DNA from: Bryobacteraceae bacterium | Lineage (GTDB): Bacteria; Acidobacteriota; Terriglobia; Bryobacterales; Bryobacteraceae | DNA length: 33,202 nt | Direction of reading: 5' to 3' | Assembly: GCA_025062235.1 (NCBI GenBank) | Contig: JANXAE010000022.1 | Location: 1 to 33,202 of the forward strand | In this document: piece after piece, positions 7,501-16,607 of the stretch | Numbering within the stretch: the stretch's first letter is position 1 | How the letters are laid out: the number at the start of each line of letters is the position of its first letter | Notes under the pieces: generated by a model | What the model saw: only the letters and a program-made list of their open reading frames with translations | Databases searched by the model: none | What the model was told of the DNA's origin: nothing | Position numbers and translations under genes: made by a program

Positions 7501-7535
7501 GTTCGATTCGGCCCGAGAGGCCGCGGAGGCGCGCG

Positions 7536-8477
7536 TTGCGGTTCGTCGTCACCGGCGCAGCGGGTTTCATCGGCTCGCACCTGTGCGACCGCCTGCTGGC
7601 CGAAGGTCACGACGTTCTGGGGATTGACAACCTGCTCACCGGTTCGCGAGCCAACGTTGCGCATCTGGAGGGTCATCCGCGGTTCCGCTTGCTCGTGCAC
7701 GACGTCTGCGAGCCGCTGGAGCTCGAGCCGCCCGTGGACGGCGTCCTGCATCTGGCTTCTCCCGCCAGTCCCAAGGATTACCTGCGCTACCCCATCGAAA
7801 CCCTCGATGTCGGCTCCATCGGCACGCGCCGGATGCTCGAGCTGGCCAGGCGTCATGGCGCACGCTTCCTGCTGAGCTCGACTTCGGAATGCTATGGGGA
7901 TCCGCTGGTGCATCCGCAGCCGGAAACGTACTGGGGCAACGTGAATCCCGTGGGACCGCGTTCCTGCTACGACGAAGCCAAGCGCTTCGCGGAGGCCCTG
8001 ACCATGGCCTACCGGCGCGTCTACGGGCTGCGCACCTCGATTGCGCGGATCTTCAACACCTACGGGCCTCGCATGAAGCTGGACGACGGCCGGGTGGTGC
8101 CCACCTTTCTCGATCAGGCGCTGCGCGGTGCGCCGCTGACCGTGTACGGCGACGGCAGTCAAACAAGAAGCTTTTGTTATGTTTCCGACATGGTCGAGGG
8201 CCTCTGGCGTCTGCTGTTGTCCGAGGAGCCGGGTCCCATCAACCTGGGCAATCCCGCCGAGATCAGCGTGCTCGATTTCGCCCAAAGGATTCTCGAGCTG
8301 ACCGGTTCGCCCTCGCGCATCGAGTTCCTTCCCCTGCCCGAGGACGATCCCAAGCGTCGCCAGCCCGAGATCCGCAAGGCCCGCGAGGTGCTGGGTTGGG
8401 AGCCGCGCGTATCGCTCGAGGAGGGGTTGCGCGAGACGATCGCCTGGTTTCGCCGCCATCCGGCGTGGGGCGGCTGA
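7536..8477 (+). CDS. NAD-dependent UDP-glucuronate decarboxylase-type SDR (UDP-xylose synthase-like)
   Basis: A 313-residue extended short-chain dehydrogenase/reductase. It has the NAD-binding [11 protein letters not shown] at about residues 6-16, the substrate-loop strings [19 protein letters not shown] and [16 protein letters not shown], the catalytic Tyr/Lys pair in CYDEAKR, and [10 protein letters not shown]. This combination is typical of UDP-glucuronate decarboxylase, which converts UDP-glucuronate to UDP-xylose for polysaccharide synthesis; a dTDP-glucose 4,6-dehydratase-like role is the main alternative. I chose TTG at 7536 because GGAGG lies six bases before it and the Rossmann strand begins right there. 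A more upstream TTG at 7482 would lie inside the promoter. Confidence 0.83.
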   Translation: MRFVVTGAAGFIGSHLCDRLLAEGHDVLGIDNLLTGSRANVAHLEGHPRFRLLVHDVCEPLELEPPVDGVLHLASPASPKDYLRYPIETLDVGSIGTRRMLELARRHGARFLLSSTSECYGDPLVHPQPETYWGNVNPVGPRSCYDEAKRFAEALTMAYRRVYGLRTSIARIFNTYGPRMKLDDGRVVPTFLDQALRGAPLTVYGDGSQTRSFCYVSDMVEGLWRLLLSEEPGPINLGNPAEISVLDFAQRILELTGSPSRIEFLPLPEDDPKRRQPEIRKAREVLGWEPRVSLEEGLRETIAWFRRHPAWGG

Positions 8478-8610
8478 GCTGAACCCTGGGCCGTGTGAAG
8501 CGCCCGTGGGGTGGTGCCCGGCCGGCTCGGGCGCCTCTGGCTCGCGCGCAGGGTGGCCGAGGACCTTGGAGTTCGGGCATGGGATCGGGCGGAGGCGTGG
8601 TATTTCGGAT

Positions 8611-8616
8611 TAGAAT
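8611..8616 (+). promoter_or_regulatory. -10-like hexamer directly before the ThDP enzyme gene
   Basis: TAGAAT ends 9 bases before ATG 8626. No Shine-Dalgarno sequence and no clear -35 are present in the 148-base gap after the UDP-sugar decarboxylase gene. The expected transcription start (about 8623) nearly coincides with the start codon. Confidence 0.4.
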
Positions 8617-8625
8617 CGGCGCGAG

Positions 8626-10185
8626 ATGACGGCGGTCGAATGGTTTCTCGAGGCGCTCAAGCAGCGAGGTGTCCGTTGGGTGGCAACCCTCTGCGGCCAC
8701 GGGCTCGATCCCCTCTACAACGCGGCGCGCCGCGTGGGCTTGCGGCTGATTGACACCCGCAACGAACAGACGGCGGCCTACATGGCGGTGTCGGCGGGGA
8801 GGCTGACGCGGCAACCTGCCGTGGCTGCCGTATCGAGCGGGGTGGCCCACGCAATCGCCCTGGCGGGCGTCGCCGATGCATTCATGGATGGAGCACCCAT
8901 GCTCTTGGTGAGCGGGGCGGCGGCGGTGCGTACGCGCGGCATGGGTCATTTCCAAGACCTCGATCAGGTAACCCTGGCTGCACCCGTCAGCCGCTACGCG
9001 CGCTACGTGGACTGCGCCGAGCGCGTGCTCGAGATCCTAGACGAGGCGTGGCGGGCGGCTCTCGAAGGACCAGGCCCCGCGCACGTCACGTTTCCCATGG
9101 ACGTGCAGAGTGCCGAGGTAGAGCCGGACCAGCTGGTGCGGCCTCCTTGGCGGCCGCCGCGGCGCGCCAGACTGGGCGATCCCGGGGAGGTTGCGCGTCT
9201 GCTGGCCGATGCCGAGCGTCCCTTGGTGGTGGCGGGCAGCGGCGTCTATTACGCGGGCGAGGCGGAGCCGCTCACGGAATTCTGCGAACGTTTCGCGATA
9301 CCTTTCGTGATCCCGATCTGGGATCGCGGCTGCGCCGAGCGGCGGTTGCGATCGTTCATGGGAGTCATCGGCGCGCTGACGGGAGGGCCGCGCCTGCTGG
9401 CCGACGCCGACTGTGTCGTGATGGCGGGCGCCGTGCCTGACTATCGCGTGGGGTACCTGCAACCCGGCTCGGTTGCGCCGGACCTGCGCGTGGGCTTCCT
9501 GAGCGAGGGCTGGCGCGAGGTGGGACCGCTTTACGAACGCTCGGGCGGCCGGGCGCACGAAGCATGGCGGGAGGAGGCGGCCCGGCGGCGCGATCGGTTC
9601 CGTCGCAGCGTGTGGGAATGCGGCGAGAGGCAATCCGGCGGGCGCACCCACGCCGTACACATCCTCCGCGCACTGGCGGAAGTGCTCACCGACCAGACGG
9701 TGTTGCTCATAGACGGCGGCAGCATCGGCCAGTGGGCACACCACCTGTTGTGCGATCGCTATCCGGGCCACTGGCTCACCTGCGGACGAAGCGGGGTGGT
9801 GGGGTGGGGAATCGCCGGGGCGATGGCGGCGCGGGTTACCTTCCCGGACAGGCCAGTGGTCCTGCTTGCGGGCGATGGCGCCTTCACCTTCGCGGTGGCG
9901 GAACTGGAGTGCGCGGTCCGGCAGGGCTTGCCCTTCGTGGCCATCGTCGCAGACGATCAGGGCTGGGGCATCACGCGCGCCGGACATCTGGAAAAATTCG
10001 GTGAACCCATCGCCAGTGCGCTGGGGCCGGTGGATTTCGCCAAGCTGGCCGAGGCCTTGGGCGCGCGGGGACTGCGCCTGGAAGCGCCCGGGGCGATCGC
10101 CAGCGCCCTCCGCAGCGCCCTGGAGGCTGCTGCGGTCACCGTGCTCCACGTTCCCATCGCGGGCGGCAATCCCGCGGGCGCATGA
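8626..10185 (+). CDS. Thiamine diphosphate-dependent enzyme, acetolactate synthase-like
   Basis: A 519-residue member of the pyruvate oxidase/acetolactate synthase/benzoylformate decarboxylase superfamily, with N-terminal Pyr, central and C-terminal PP domains. The ThDP-activating glutamate is E47 in TRNEQTAAYMA. The ThDP/Mg motif starts with GDG at 416-418 and closes at 443-447 as DDQGW, where family members usually have Asn in the N-(D/N)-x-x-(W/Y) part. The FAD-contact segment of true acetolactate synthases is not obvious, so a decarboxylase or C-C lyase on 2-keto acids is as likely as a synthase. It is shorter than IlvB (about 560-600) and has no small subunit nearby, which argues against a branched-chain role. 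It ends 8 bases from the convergent Uro-D-like gene. Confidence 0.83.
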   Translation: MTAVEWFLEALKQRGVRWVATLCGHGLDPLYNAARRVGLRLIDTRNEQTAAYMAVSAGRLTRQPAVAAVSSGVAHAIALAGVADAFMDGAPMLLVSGAAAVRTRGMGHFQDLDQVTLAAPVSRYARYVDCAERVLEILDEAWRAALEGPGPAHVTFPMDVQSAEVEPDQLVRPPWRPPRRARLGDPGEVARLLADAERPLVVAGSGVYYAGEAEPLTEFCERFAIPFVIPIWDRGCAERRLRSFMGVIGALTGGPRLLADADCVVMAGAVPDYRVGYLQPGSVAPDLRVGFLSEGWREVGPLYERSGGRAHEAWREEAARRRDRFRRSVWECGERQSGGRTHAVHILRALAEVLTDQTVLLIDGGSIGQWAHHLLCDRYPGHWLTCGRSGVVGWGIAGAMAARVTFPDRPVVLLAGDGAFTFAVAELECAVRQGLPFVAIVADDQGWGITRAGHLEKFGEPIASALGPVDFAKLAEALGARGLRLEAPGAIASALRSALEAAAVTVLHVPIAGGNPAGA

Positions 10186-10193
10186 GGAGGGCT

Positions 10194-11312
10194 TCAGGCG
10201 GCCAGCGGGTACACTCCGTAGCGGAAGGTAGCCTCGCGCATGGCGTTGTAGTTGTCGAGGGGAACGTACGAAGTGATCGAATTGCTGGAGCCCACGCAGT
10301 AACCGCCTCCCGGGGCGAGCGCGCGGATCCGTTCCCGCACCTCTGCTTCGACTTCGGCGGGCGTGCCGCGGGTGAGCGTGTAGCCGAGGTCAATGTTACC
10401 GATCAGGCAGACGCGGTCGCCGATTCGCCGCTTCAGATCCACGATGTCCATGGCCTTGGGTTCGATGGGGTGCAGCGCGTTGAAGCCGCAGGCGAGGATA
10501 TCGTCCAGCACCGGATAGAGGCGCCCGTCGGAGTGGAAAATGCTGGGCAGGCCGCGCTCGCGCGCCAGGGCGCAGCTCCACCGGTACCAGGGAAACACGA
10601 ATTCGCGCAGATGTTTCGGCGAGACCATGAGCGCTTCCGAGTACGCCAGGTCGTCCGGGTGAGCCACGGCGCCCACCGATTCGAACTCGAGGATGCGCAA
10701 CAGCACGCGGCTCTGGATCCACCAGACGCGGTCGTACATGCGGCGGATCAGATCGGGCTGTTCGTAAAGCGCATAGCAGAAGGTTTCCATGCCCATCAGC
10801 GTCCAGACCGAAGTGAAGGTCCATCCCATGTAGGCGATGACCTTCATACCCGGAGGCAAGTAGCGGCGCACCTCCGCGAAAGCCGAAAGATCCATGCTGT
10901 CGGGATCGGGCCACGGGAAGCGGGCGAACTCATCCAGGCTGGCGATGGCTCCGCGGCCTTCTTCGGCCCAGGTTCTGTCCGTTTCACGGTCGGAGTACAC
11001 GCTGTAGACGCCGCGGCCGCTGCGCTGGCGTGGCGCGGCGGCTCCTCGCTCGCCTGCGGTCAAGCCGGGCCGGATGAAGCTCCGGATGCCGGCCTGAAGC
11101 GGCACGAAGTCGTAGCCTGCCCTGTACCAGAACTCGACCTCGTCGCGCAACGTCTCGACCGGTCGGCCCAGAAAGGCGGCTTTGACGTCGGCGTCCACGC
11201 CGAATTCGACCAGGGGGACATATTCAGGCTCTCCCTGGAGCAGCAGCGCGCGGCGGAGATTCTCGAAGTTGGGTTCGCGGGGTGGCTTGGCCGAGGTGGC
11301 GGGCGACGTCAC
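10194..11312 (-). CDS. Uroporphyrinogen decarboxylase-like (Uro-D/MtaA-CmuA superfamily) protein
   Basis: A 372-residue TIM-barrel protein of the Uro-D superfamily. Visible marks are the opening FENLRRALLLQGEPEYVPLVEFG, IFHSDGRLYPVLDDILACGF, ALHPIEPKAMDIVDLKRRIG and CLIGNIDLGYTLTRGTP, followed by a GGGYCVGSSNSI loop. These resemble the Uro-D-like proteins that are often found beside sugar-degradation genes in acidobacteria and planctomycetes, rather than heme-biosynthetic HemE, which has a conserved N-terminal RPVWxMRQAG. The actual reaction is unknown; relatives are methyl transferases acting on corrinoid-bound methyl groups. Its ATG overlaps the stop of the upstream fucosidase by four bases (ATGA), so the two proteins are translationally coupled and probably act in one pathway. 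Confidence 0.8.
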   Translation of the reverse strand: MTSPATSAKPPREPNFENLRRALLLQGEPEYVPLVEFGVDADVKAAFLGRPVETLRDEVEFWYRAGYDFVPLQAGIRSFIRPGLTAGERGAAAPRQRSGRGVYSVYSDRETDRTWAEEGRGAIASLDEFARFPWPDPDSMDLSAFAEVRRYLPPGMKVIAYMGWTFTSVWTLMGMETFCYALYEQPDLIRRMYDRVWWIQSRVLLRILEFESVGAVAHPDDLAYSEALMVSPKHLREFVFPWYRWSCALARERGLPSIFHSDGRLYPVLDDILACGFNALHPIEPKAMDIVDLKRRIGDRVCLIGNIDLGYTLTRGTPAEVEAEVRERIRALAPGGGYCVGSSNSITSYVPLDNYNAMREATFRYGVYPLAA

Positions 11313-13819
11313 GACGATTCCCTCCTGTAAAGGCGGAGTTTCTCATCCAGATAGTAGCGCCCCCGTGCAGGCGGCAGCGCGACGACGAGTTCGCGGTAGC
11401 GGACGGTGGCCGCGGCGCCCAGCTTCGAGGCGATCTCCGCGTTCGCCAGCCGTCCCTCTTTCCACGCGATCGAGACTTCGAAGGCTCCGCGGGCGCACAG
11501 CCCTCGCACCTCGCCTTCCGGCCAGGCGGCGGGCAGGGCGGGCAACAAGTGGATTTCACCGGCGTGGCTTTGCAGCAGCATTTCGGCGATGCCCGCGGTG
11601 GCGCCGAAGTTGCCATCAATCTGGAAGGGCGGGTGGGAACAAAGCAAGTTGGGGAGCAGGCCGGGCCGGTTGTACTTTCCGGGCGCCTCGCGGGCGGGTT
11701 GGATCAGGTTCTTCAGCAGAGCGTAGGCGCGATTGCCGTCCTGGAGTCGGGCCCACAGATTGATCTTCCAGGCGCGCGCCCAGCCGCTGCCGCCGTCGCC
11801 CCGGAGTTCGAGCGAGCGGCGGGCAGCCGCGGCCAGCTCGGGTGTCTTCCGTGGCGACAGTTCCGAACCGGGATGGAGCGGGTAGAGGTGCGAGACGTGC
11901 CGGTGCTGGGGTTCGGCTTCTTCGAAATCCTCCATCCATTCCTGCAATTGGCCGCGGCTGCCGATGCGGTAAGGCAAAAGGCGCGGGAGTTTCCGTTCGA
12001 GTTCTTGCCGGAAGTCTTCGTCGCGACCTAGCAGGCGCGCGGCCTCGATGGTGTTGGCGAACAGGTCGCGGATGATGGCCATATCCATGGTGGGGGCCAG
12101 CGAGACCCCCGCGGTGCGGGCGCGGCCGTCGTGGTCACGGTAGCGGAAACGATTTTCAGGTGAGACCCCGACGGGCGTGATCAGGCGGCCCTCTCCGTCC
12201 TCGATGAGCCAATCCAGGTAGAATTCAGCGGCCTCCTTCATCAAGGGATATGCCTCTCCGGCGAGGAAGCGCCGGTTGCCGGTGAACAGGTAGTGTTCCC
12301 AGAGGTGCCGGCAGAGCCATCCGGCCGCCATGGGCCAGAACGAGGGCAGGGCGCCGTAATCCACCGGCTGCGCGCAGCGCCAGATCGTGGTGTTATGATG
12401 GGCCACCCAGCCGCGGCGCTTGTACATCTGTCGAGCCACGCGACGGCCGTTCGCGGCCAGCTCCCGCGCCAGGCGGAGCAACGGTTCGTGGCATTCGGAG
12501 AGATTCGTCAATTCCGCCGGCCAGTAGTTCATCTGTGCGTTGATGTTCAGTGTGTAGGCCGAAGCCCAGGGCGGGATGACCTCCCGGTTCCACAAGCCTT
12601 GGAGATTGAGCGGCTGGGTGCCCGGTCGCGATCCTGCGATCATAAGGTAGCGGCCGAACTGGAAGACGAGGGCGACCAGCGAGGGATCGTCGTCGCCTGC
12701 GAAGCGCTCGATGCGCTCGTCCGTAGGCAGGCCGGCGTGCGGCCCCCGCCGCCCCAGGCGCAGCCGTACGCGGTCGAACAAGGCGCGGTAATCGCGGACG
12801 TGCGCGAGGCGGATTTGCCGGTAGCTCTTGCCTGCGGCAGTCTGCAAGAATGTCCGGGCCCGTGCTTCAGGGTCCGCGCCTTCGCGCGAGGGGCTCTTGT
12901 CGAAGCCGTTGAAGCTCGAGGCGGCGGCCAGCAGGAGCAAGGCTTCGTGGGCACCCTGGACGCGGAGATGATCCCCGCCGGGTACGACCTTCCCGCCGGA
13001 GCAACGGACCCGCAACCGCGCCTGGAAGCGCATGCCGAGGCCGCCGATCTCGTCGGCGTAGAGCACCTGTTTGGCATGCGGACGACGCCTCCCTTCGCGG
13101 TCCCAGAGCTCTGGGTATTTCCACTGCTCGCCGCGCTGTTCGATCCACTCGAGCGGACGGCGCACGACGAGGCCGGGCAACTGGCCGGTGAGCACGAGTT
13201 CGCGCCCGGCGGCCCTTGCGCTGGCGGTGGGATGCACGGATCTCAATCGGACTAGGAAGTTCAAGGCGCCAGGCCGGCTGGCCCTCACGCGAAGGACGAT
13301 CAGTTGATCGGGGTGGGAAGCGAAGATCTCGCGTTCGTAGAGGATGCCTTTGTAGCGGTAGCGCACGCGGCAGACCGCCTCGGTCAGGTCGAGTTCGCGC
13401 CGGTAGCCCGAGACCTCTCCGCTGTGGTCGAACTCGAGGTAGAGATCGCCCAGGGGCTGGTAGCATGGCCAGGTGCGCCCGAGCCAGTGTCGCGTGATGT
13501 ATTGTTCGGCTTCGGCGTAACGGCGCTGCCGGAGCAGCGTGAGCACGTGGTCGAAACCTGCGGTGACGTCGAGCGGAAGGTCGCGGCGGCCGGGCTCGTC
13601 CGAGTACAGCGTGTCCTCGTTGAGCTGGATCTGCTCGACAGGGACGCCGCCGAACACCATCGCGCCCAGGCGCCCGTTGCCGATGGGCAGGGCTTCGTTC
13701 CAATCGGGCGCCGGCTCCCGGTACCACAGAAGCAAGTCGGTGGCGGTGCGGTCGGGCGCAAGACTGGCGGCCAGTGGCGAACCGAGAAATTGCCTGCGGG
13801 TGAGCGGCCGTGGTTGCAT
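11309..13819 (-). CDS. Glycoside hydrolase family 95 alpha-L-fucosidase-type enzyme
   Basis: An 836-residue secreted glycoside hydrolase. A Tat-like leader (LTRRQFLGSPLAASLA) is followed by WYREPAPDWNEALPIGNGRLGAMVFG and QLNEDTLYSD, the hallmark N-terminus of GH95. The catalytic barrel contains TLNINAQMNYWPAELTNL at about residues 420-437, holding the two asparagines that activate water in the Bifidobacterium enzyme AfcA. VSPENRF lies near the general-acid region, and HRHVSHLYPLHPG further on is also typical. The family removes alpha-1,2-linked L-fucose, and some members act on L-galactose. Length matches the family (750-900). It is preceded by a YihY-type gene 12 bases away and overlaps the Uro-D-like gene by four bases. 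Confidence 0.92.
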   Translation of the reverse strand: MQPRPLTRRQFLGSPLAASLAPDRTATDLLLWYREPAPDWNEALPIGNGRLGAMVFGGVPVEQIQLNEDTLYSDEPGRRDLPLDVTAGFDHVLTLLRQRRYAEAEQYITRHWLGRTWPCYQPLGDLYLEFDHSGEVSGYRRELDLTEAVCRVRYRYKGILYEREIFASHPDQLIVLRVRASRPGALNFLVRLRSVHPTASARAAGRELVLTGQLPGLVVRRPLEWIEQRGEQWKYPELWDREGRRRPHAKQVLYADEIGGLGMRFQARLRVRCSGGKVVPGGDHLRVQGAHEALLLLAAASSFNGFDKSPSREGADPEARARTFLQTAAGKSYRQIRLAHVRDYRALFDRVRLRLGRRGPHAGLPTDERIERFAGDDDPSLVALVFQFGRYLMIAGSRPGTQPLNLQGLWNREVIPPWASAYTLNINAQMNYWPAELTNLSECHEPLLRLARELAANGRRVARQMYKRRGWVAHHNTTIWRCAQPVDYGALPSFWPMAAGWLCRHLWEHYLFTGNRRFLAGEAYPLMKEAAEFYLDWLIEDGEGRLITPVGVSPENRFRYRDHDGRARTAGVSLAPTMDMAIIRDLFANTIEAARLLGRDEDFRQELERKLPRLLPYRIGSRGQLQEWMEDFEEAEPQHRHVSHLYPLHPGSELSPRKTPELAAAARRSLELRGDGGSGWARAWKINLWARLQDGNRAYALLKNLIQPAREAPGKYNRPGLLPNLLCSHPPFQIDGNFGATAGIAEMLLQSHAGEIHLLPALPAAWPEGEVRGLCARGAFEVSIAWKEGRLANAEIASKLGAAATVRYRELVVALPPARGRYYLDEKLRLYRRESS

Positions 13820-13831
13820 CGCCTTTCGATG

Positions 13832-14668
13832 TTAACGCGCGGGGATCGGACCGCGACGCGAGCGCGCGCACACCAGCGCCGCGCCGAGGTAAAGAATGTG
13901 GGCCGAGTAGTAGATCCAGACGAGCAGCAGGGCCAGCGAGCCCGCCGCTCCGTAGACGGAGCGGAGCGTGCTGCCGGCCAGGTACCATCCCAGCAGCGAC
14001 TGACCCGCGACGAACAGCAGCGCGGCGGCCAACGCGCCGCACCAAGCATCGCTCCAGCGGACGCGAGCCTGAGGCAGGAACCGGTAGATGAAAGCGAGCA
14101 CCAGGCTGGCGGCGGCCAGGGAGCCGCCCAGGTGTATGGCCTGAAGCAGCCGGGGATGCGCAATGGCGGGTCCGAAGAAGCGCAGCAAGGCAGCGGTTAC
14201 CGTGGCTGCGATGAGGGAAGCCAGCAACAGCAAACCCATCATCAGCACCATGAGGAAGGCCCAAAGACGGTCTCGAAGCACGCGCAACCAATTCCGACGT
14301 GGGGGTTGCGCCGACCAGATCATGTTCAGTCCATCTTGCATCTCGACGAAGACGGCGGTAGCACCGAGAAAGGAACCCAGCACCCCCGCGGCGGACAGCC
14401 ATTCCGCGGCCGGCTGCCTTCCTGCGCTGGCGAGGATGGACTGTATGACCTGCGCCCCATATTCGCCGGCGAAACGGCTCACCTGAAAAACGAGCTCGCC
14501 TCGGGCTGCCTGCTCGCCAAAGACGGCGCCGGCCAAAGCCACGGCCGTCAGGAGCACGGGAGCGAGGGAGAACAGCGAGTAGAAGGCGAGGGCTGCCGCC
14601 ATGCGCCCTGGGTTGCACCGCCACCACAGACGGACGGCCTCCCGGGCGATCCCGAGCCAAAGTCTCAT
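13832..14668 (-). CDS. YihY/BrkB family inner-membrane protein
   Basis: A 278-residue integral membrane protein with about six hydrophobic segments. The family pattern is clear in MAAALAFYSLFSLAPVLLTAVALAG near the N-terminus, GATAVFVEMQDGLNMIW in the middle, and YGAAGSLALLLVWIYYSAHILYLGAAL at the end. YihY/BrkB proteins are widespread; the annotated RNase BN link is known to be wrong and the true function is unknown. I chose the ATG at 14668, 22 bases after the pruA stop, because a longer frame to 14791 would overlap pruA and adds only Arg/Ser-rich residues. Confidence 0.85.
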   Translation of the reverse strand: MRLWLGIAREAVRLWWRCNPGRMAAALAFYSLFSLAPVLLTAVALAGAVFGEQAARGELVFQVSRFAGEYGAQVIQSILASAGRQPAAEWLSAAGVLGSFLGATAVFVEMQDGLNMIWSAQPPRRNWLRVLRDRLWAFLMVLMMGLLLLASLIAATVTAALLRFFGPAIAHPRLLQAIHLGGSLAAASLVLAFIYRFLPQARVRWSDAWCGALAAALLFVAGQSLLGWYLAGSTLRSVYGAAGSLALLLVWIYYSAHILYLGAALVCARSRRGPIPAR

Positions 14669-14690
14669 GGCAGGCGCCGCCCGGGGGCTT

Positions 14691-16271
14691 TCAGTCGAGC
14701 TTCTCGCCGATGGCTTTGGCTTGCAGGAACAGGAGCAGGTAATCCGGGCCACCCGCCTTGGAATCCGTGCCCGACATGTTGAATCCGCCAAAGGGATGGC
14801 AGCCGACCATGGCGCCGGTGCACTTGCGGTTGATGTACAGGTTGCCGACGAAGAACTCCTCGCGGGCGCGCTCGATTTTCTCGCGGTTCGTGGTGTAGAC
14901 GGAGCCGGTGAGGCCGTATTCGGAGTTGTTCGCCAGCTCGAGCGCGTGATCGAAGTCCCGTGCGGGCGTGACGGCGAGGACGGGTCCGAAGATCTCTTCC
15001 TGGAAGATGCGGGCTTCGGGGCCGACTTCGGCGAAGATGGTTGGCTGGAGGAAGTAGCCGGGACCGCCGGCGCGCCCCCCGCCCGTCACCAACCGTCCCT
15101 CCCGCTTGCCGATTTCGATGTAGTCGAGAATCGAGTTCATCGCGTTCTCGTTGATGACCGGACCCATGAAATTCTCGGGATCCTCGGCGGGGCCGACCTT
15201 GAGGCTGTCCGTTCGGGCCTTGAGGCGTGCCAGGAACTCCTCGTAGACGGCCTCGTCCACGATGGCGCGCGAGCAAGCCGAGCATTTCTGCCCCTGGTAG
15301 CCGTAGGCCGAGATCAGTACCCCTTCGACCGCGCGTTCCAGGTTCGCCTCGCGGTCCACGATGATGGCGTCCTTGCCGCCCATTTCGGCGATGACGCGCT
15401 TGATCCAGATCTGGCCAGGTTGCGTGCGTGCGGCCAGCTCGTTGATGCGGAGCCCCACGGCTTTCGACCCGGTGAAACAGACAAAGCGCGTTTTGGGGTG
15501 CTCGACCAGCAAGTCACCGATTTCGCCGCCGCCGCCAGTTACCAGCGAGAAACTCTCCGCCGGAAAGCCTGCTTCCAAAAGGACTTCGGCAAGCTTGGCC
15601 GCTATGGTGGGCGTATCGCTCGAGGGCTTGATGACGACGGTATTGCCGGTGACCAGCGCAGCCGTGGTCATTCCGGTGAGGATCGCGAGCGGGAAGTTCC
15701 AAGGCGAGATGATGACGCCGACGCCCAAGGGAATATAAACGAGCTCGTCGCGCTCTCCCGGGAACTGCACCATTGGGTGGGGTCCGGCGAGCCGGAGCAT
15801 CTCGCGGGCGTAGTACTCGCAGAAATCAATCGCCTCGGAGACGTCAGCTTCGGCCTCCGGCCAGGTCTTGCCTGCCTCGTAGATCAGCCACGCGTTGAAC
15901 TCCATCTTCCGGCGCCGAAGGATCGCCGCCGCCCGCAGCAAGCGCTCGGCACGCTCTTCGGGAGCCGTGCGGCGCCATGCGGGAAAATAACGGAACGCCC
16001 GCTCGATGGCCTCCCGGGCCTGTTCGGCCGTGGCCCGCTGGTGTATGCCGACGATTTCATCCGGCGCAGAAGGGTTGCGCGAGAGGATCTTGCCCGCGGC
16101 GCGCACGCGCTCGCCAGCCAGGATAAGATCGTATTCCCTGCCGAACTGCGAGCGGACCCAAGCAAGCGCCTCCTGCATGGCCCGGCGGTTCTCCGGCCGG
16201 CTGAAGTCCGTGTACGGCTCGTTCCGGAAGGGCGGCAGCGTGTCGCGGGAGATCGTAGCCGGCGCGCTCAT
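14691..16271 (-). CDS. pruA: L-glutamate gamma-semialdehyde (1-pyrroline-5-carboxylate) dehydrogenase
   Basis: A 526-residue NAD-dependent aldehyde dehydrogenase that turns glutamate semialdehyde from proline or arginine into glutamate. The Rossmann part shows IPLGVGVIISPWNFPLAILTGM, IKPSSDTP and FTGSKAVGLRI. The catalytic glutamate lies in IAEMGGKDAIIVD and the nucleophile in YGYQGQKCSACSR, which is the P5C-dehydrogenase form of the active site. The C-terminal GAMVGCHPFGGFNMSGTDSKAGG also matches this subgroup (RocA/PruA, monofunctional). No proline dehydrogenase (PutA N-domain or PRODH) gene is in the window. It begins 17 bases after the YtxH gene. Confidence 0.93.
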   Translation of the reverse strand: MSAPATISRDTLPPFRNEPYTDFSRPENRRAMQEALAWVRSQFGREYDLILAGERVRAAGKILSRNPSAPDEIVGIHQRATAEQAREAIERAFRYFPAWRRTAPEERAERLLRAAAILRRRKMEFNAWLIYEAGKTWPEAEADVSEAIDFCEYYAREMLRLAGPHPMVQFPGERDELVYIPLGVGVIISPWNFPLAILTGMTTAALVTGNTVVIKPSSDTPTIAAKLAEVLLEAGFPAESFSLVTGGGGEIGDLLVEHPKTRFVCFTGSKAVGLRINELAARTQPGQIWIKRVIAEMGGKDAIIVDREANLERAVEGVLISAYGYQGQKCSACSRAIVDEAVYEEFLARLKARTDSLKVGPAEDPENFMGPVINENAMNSILDYIEIGKREGRLVTGGGRAGGPGYFLQPTIFAEVGPEARIFQEEIFGPVLAVTPARDFDHALELANNSEYGLTGSVYTTNREKIERAREEFFVGNLYINRKCTGAMVGCHPFGGFNMSGTDSKAGGPDYLLLFLQAKAIGEKLD

Positions 16272-16288
16272 CGTTCACCCCCGCACGC

Positions 16289-16585
16289 TCAATCGCGAGC
16301 GACCAGCCTGCGGCCGCGCTCGAGCAGACCGCCGGCTTCCTCGGCGAGCTCGACCCCTTTACGGTAGATCTGGCGGCCGCGCTCCGCGATCTCCTCGCCC
16401 AGCTCGCGACCCTTTTCGAGGAGTTGCTCGCCCCGTTCGACGAGCGCTTCTCGTGCCTCCGTGGTCTTTTTCCTCAGGTACCGCCTAGTCTCCTTTCCGG
16501 ACTTGGGGGCGTACAACAGGGCCACGCCCGCTCCCAGGGCAACGCCGATCAGGAACCAAAGCAGCTTCTCCGCGTTTCTGGACAT
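16289..16585 (-). CDS. YtxH domain-containing small membrane protein
   Basis: A 98-residue protein with one N-terminal membrane helix (LLWFLIGVALGAGVALLYAP) leading into the YtxH signature PKSGKETRRYLRKK and then a long charged amphipathic helix with ERGEQLLEKGRELGEEIAERG repeats. Bacillus YtxH relatives belong to the general stress regulon; the molecular function is unknown. AGGAGGG precedes the ATG with a spacing of about 10. A second YtxH paralogue lies at 19449-19769 and has a nearly identical leader layout. Confidence 0.8.
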   Translation of the reverse strand: MSRNAEKLLWFLIGVALGAGVALLYAPKSGKETRRYLRKKTTEAREALVERGEQLLEKGRELGEEIAERGRQIYRKGVELAEEAGGLLERGRRLVARD

Positions 16586-16607
16586 GGAATGCTGCCCTCC
16601 TGCTTCG

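Noticed and set aside
5804-7570. Long minus-strand open frame opposite cheR and cheX
   Set aside because: Antisense shadow of well-supported chemotaxis genes with low-complexity composition.
11309-11312. Four-base overlap of GH95 and Uro-D-like genes as a sequencing error
   Set aside because: ATGA overlaps are a normal form of translational coupling, and the window has two more.
14601-16367. 588-codon open frame antisense to pruA
   Set aside because: It is the GC-rich mirror frame of a clear aldehyde dehydrogenase and shows no domain.
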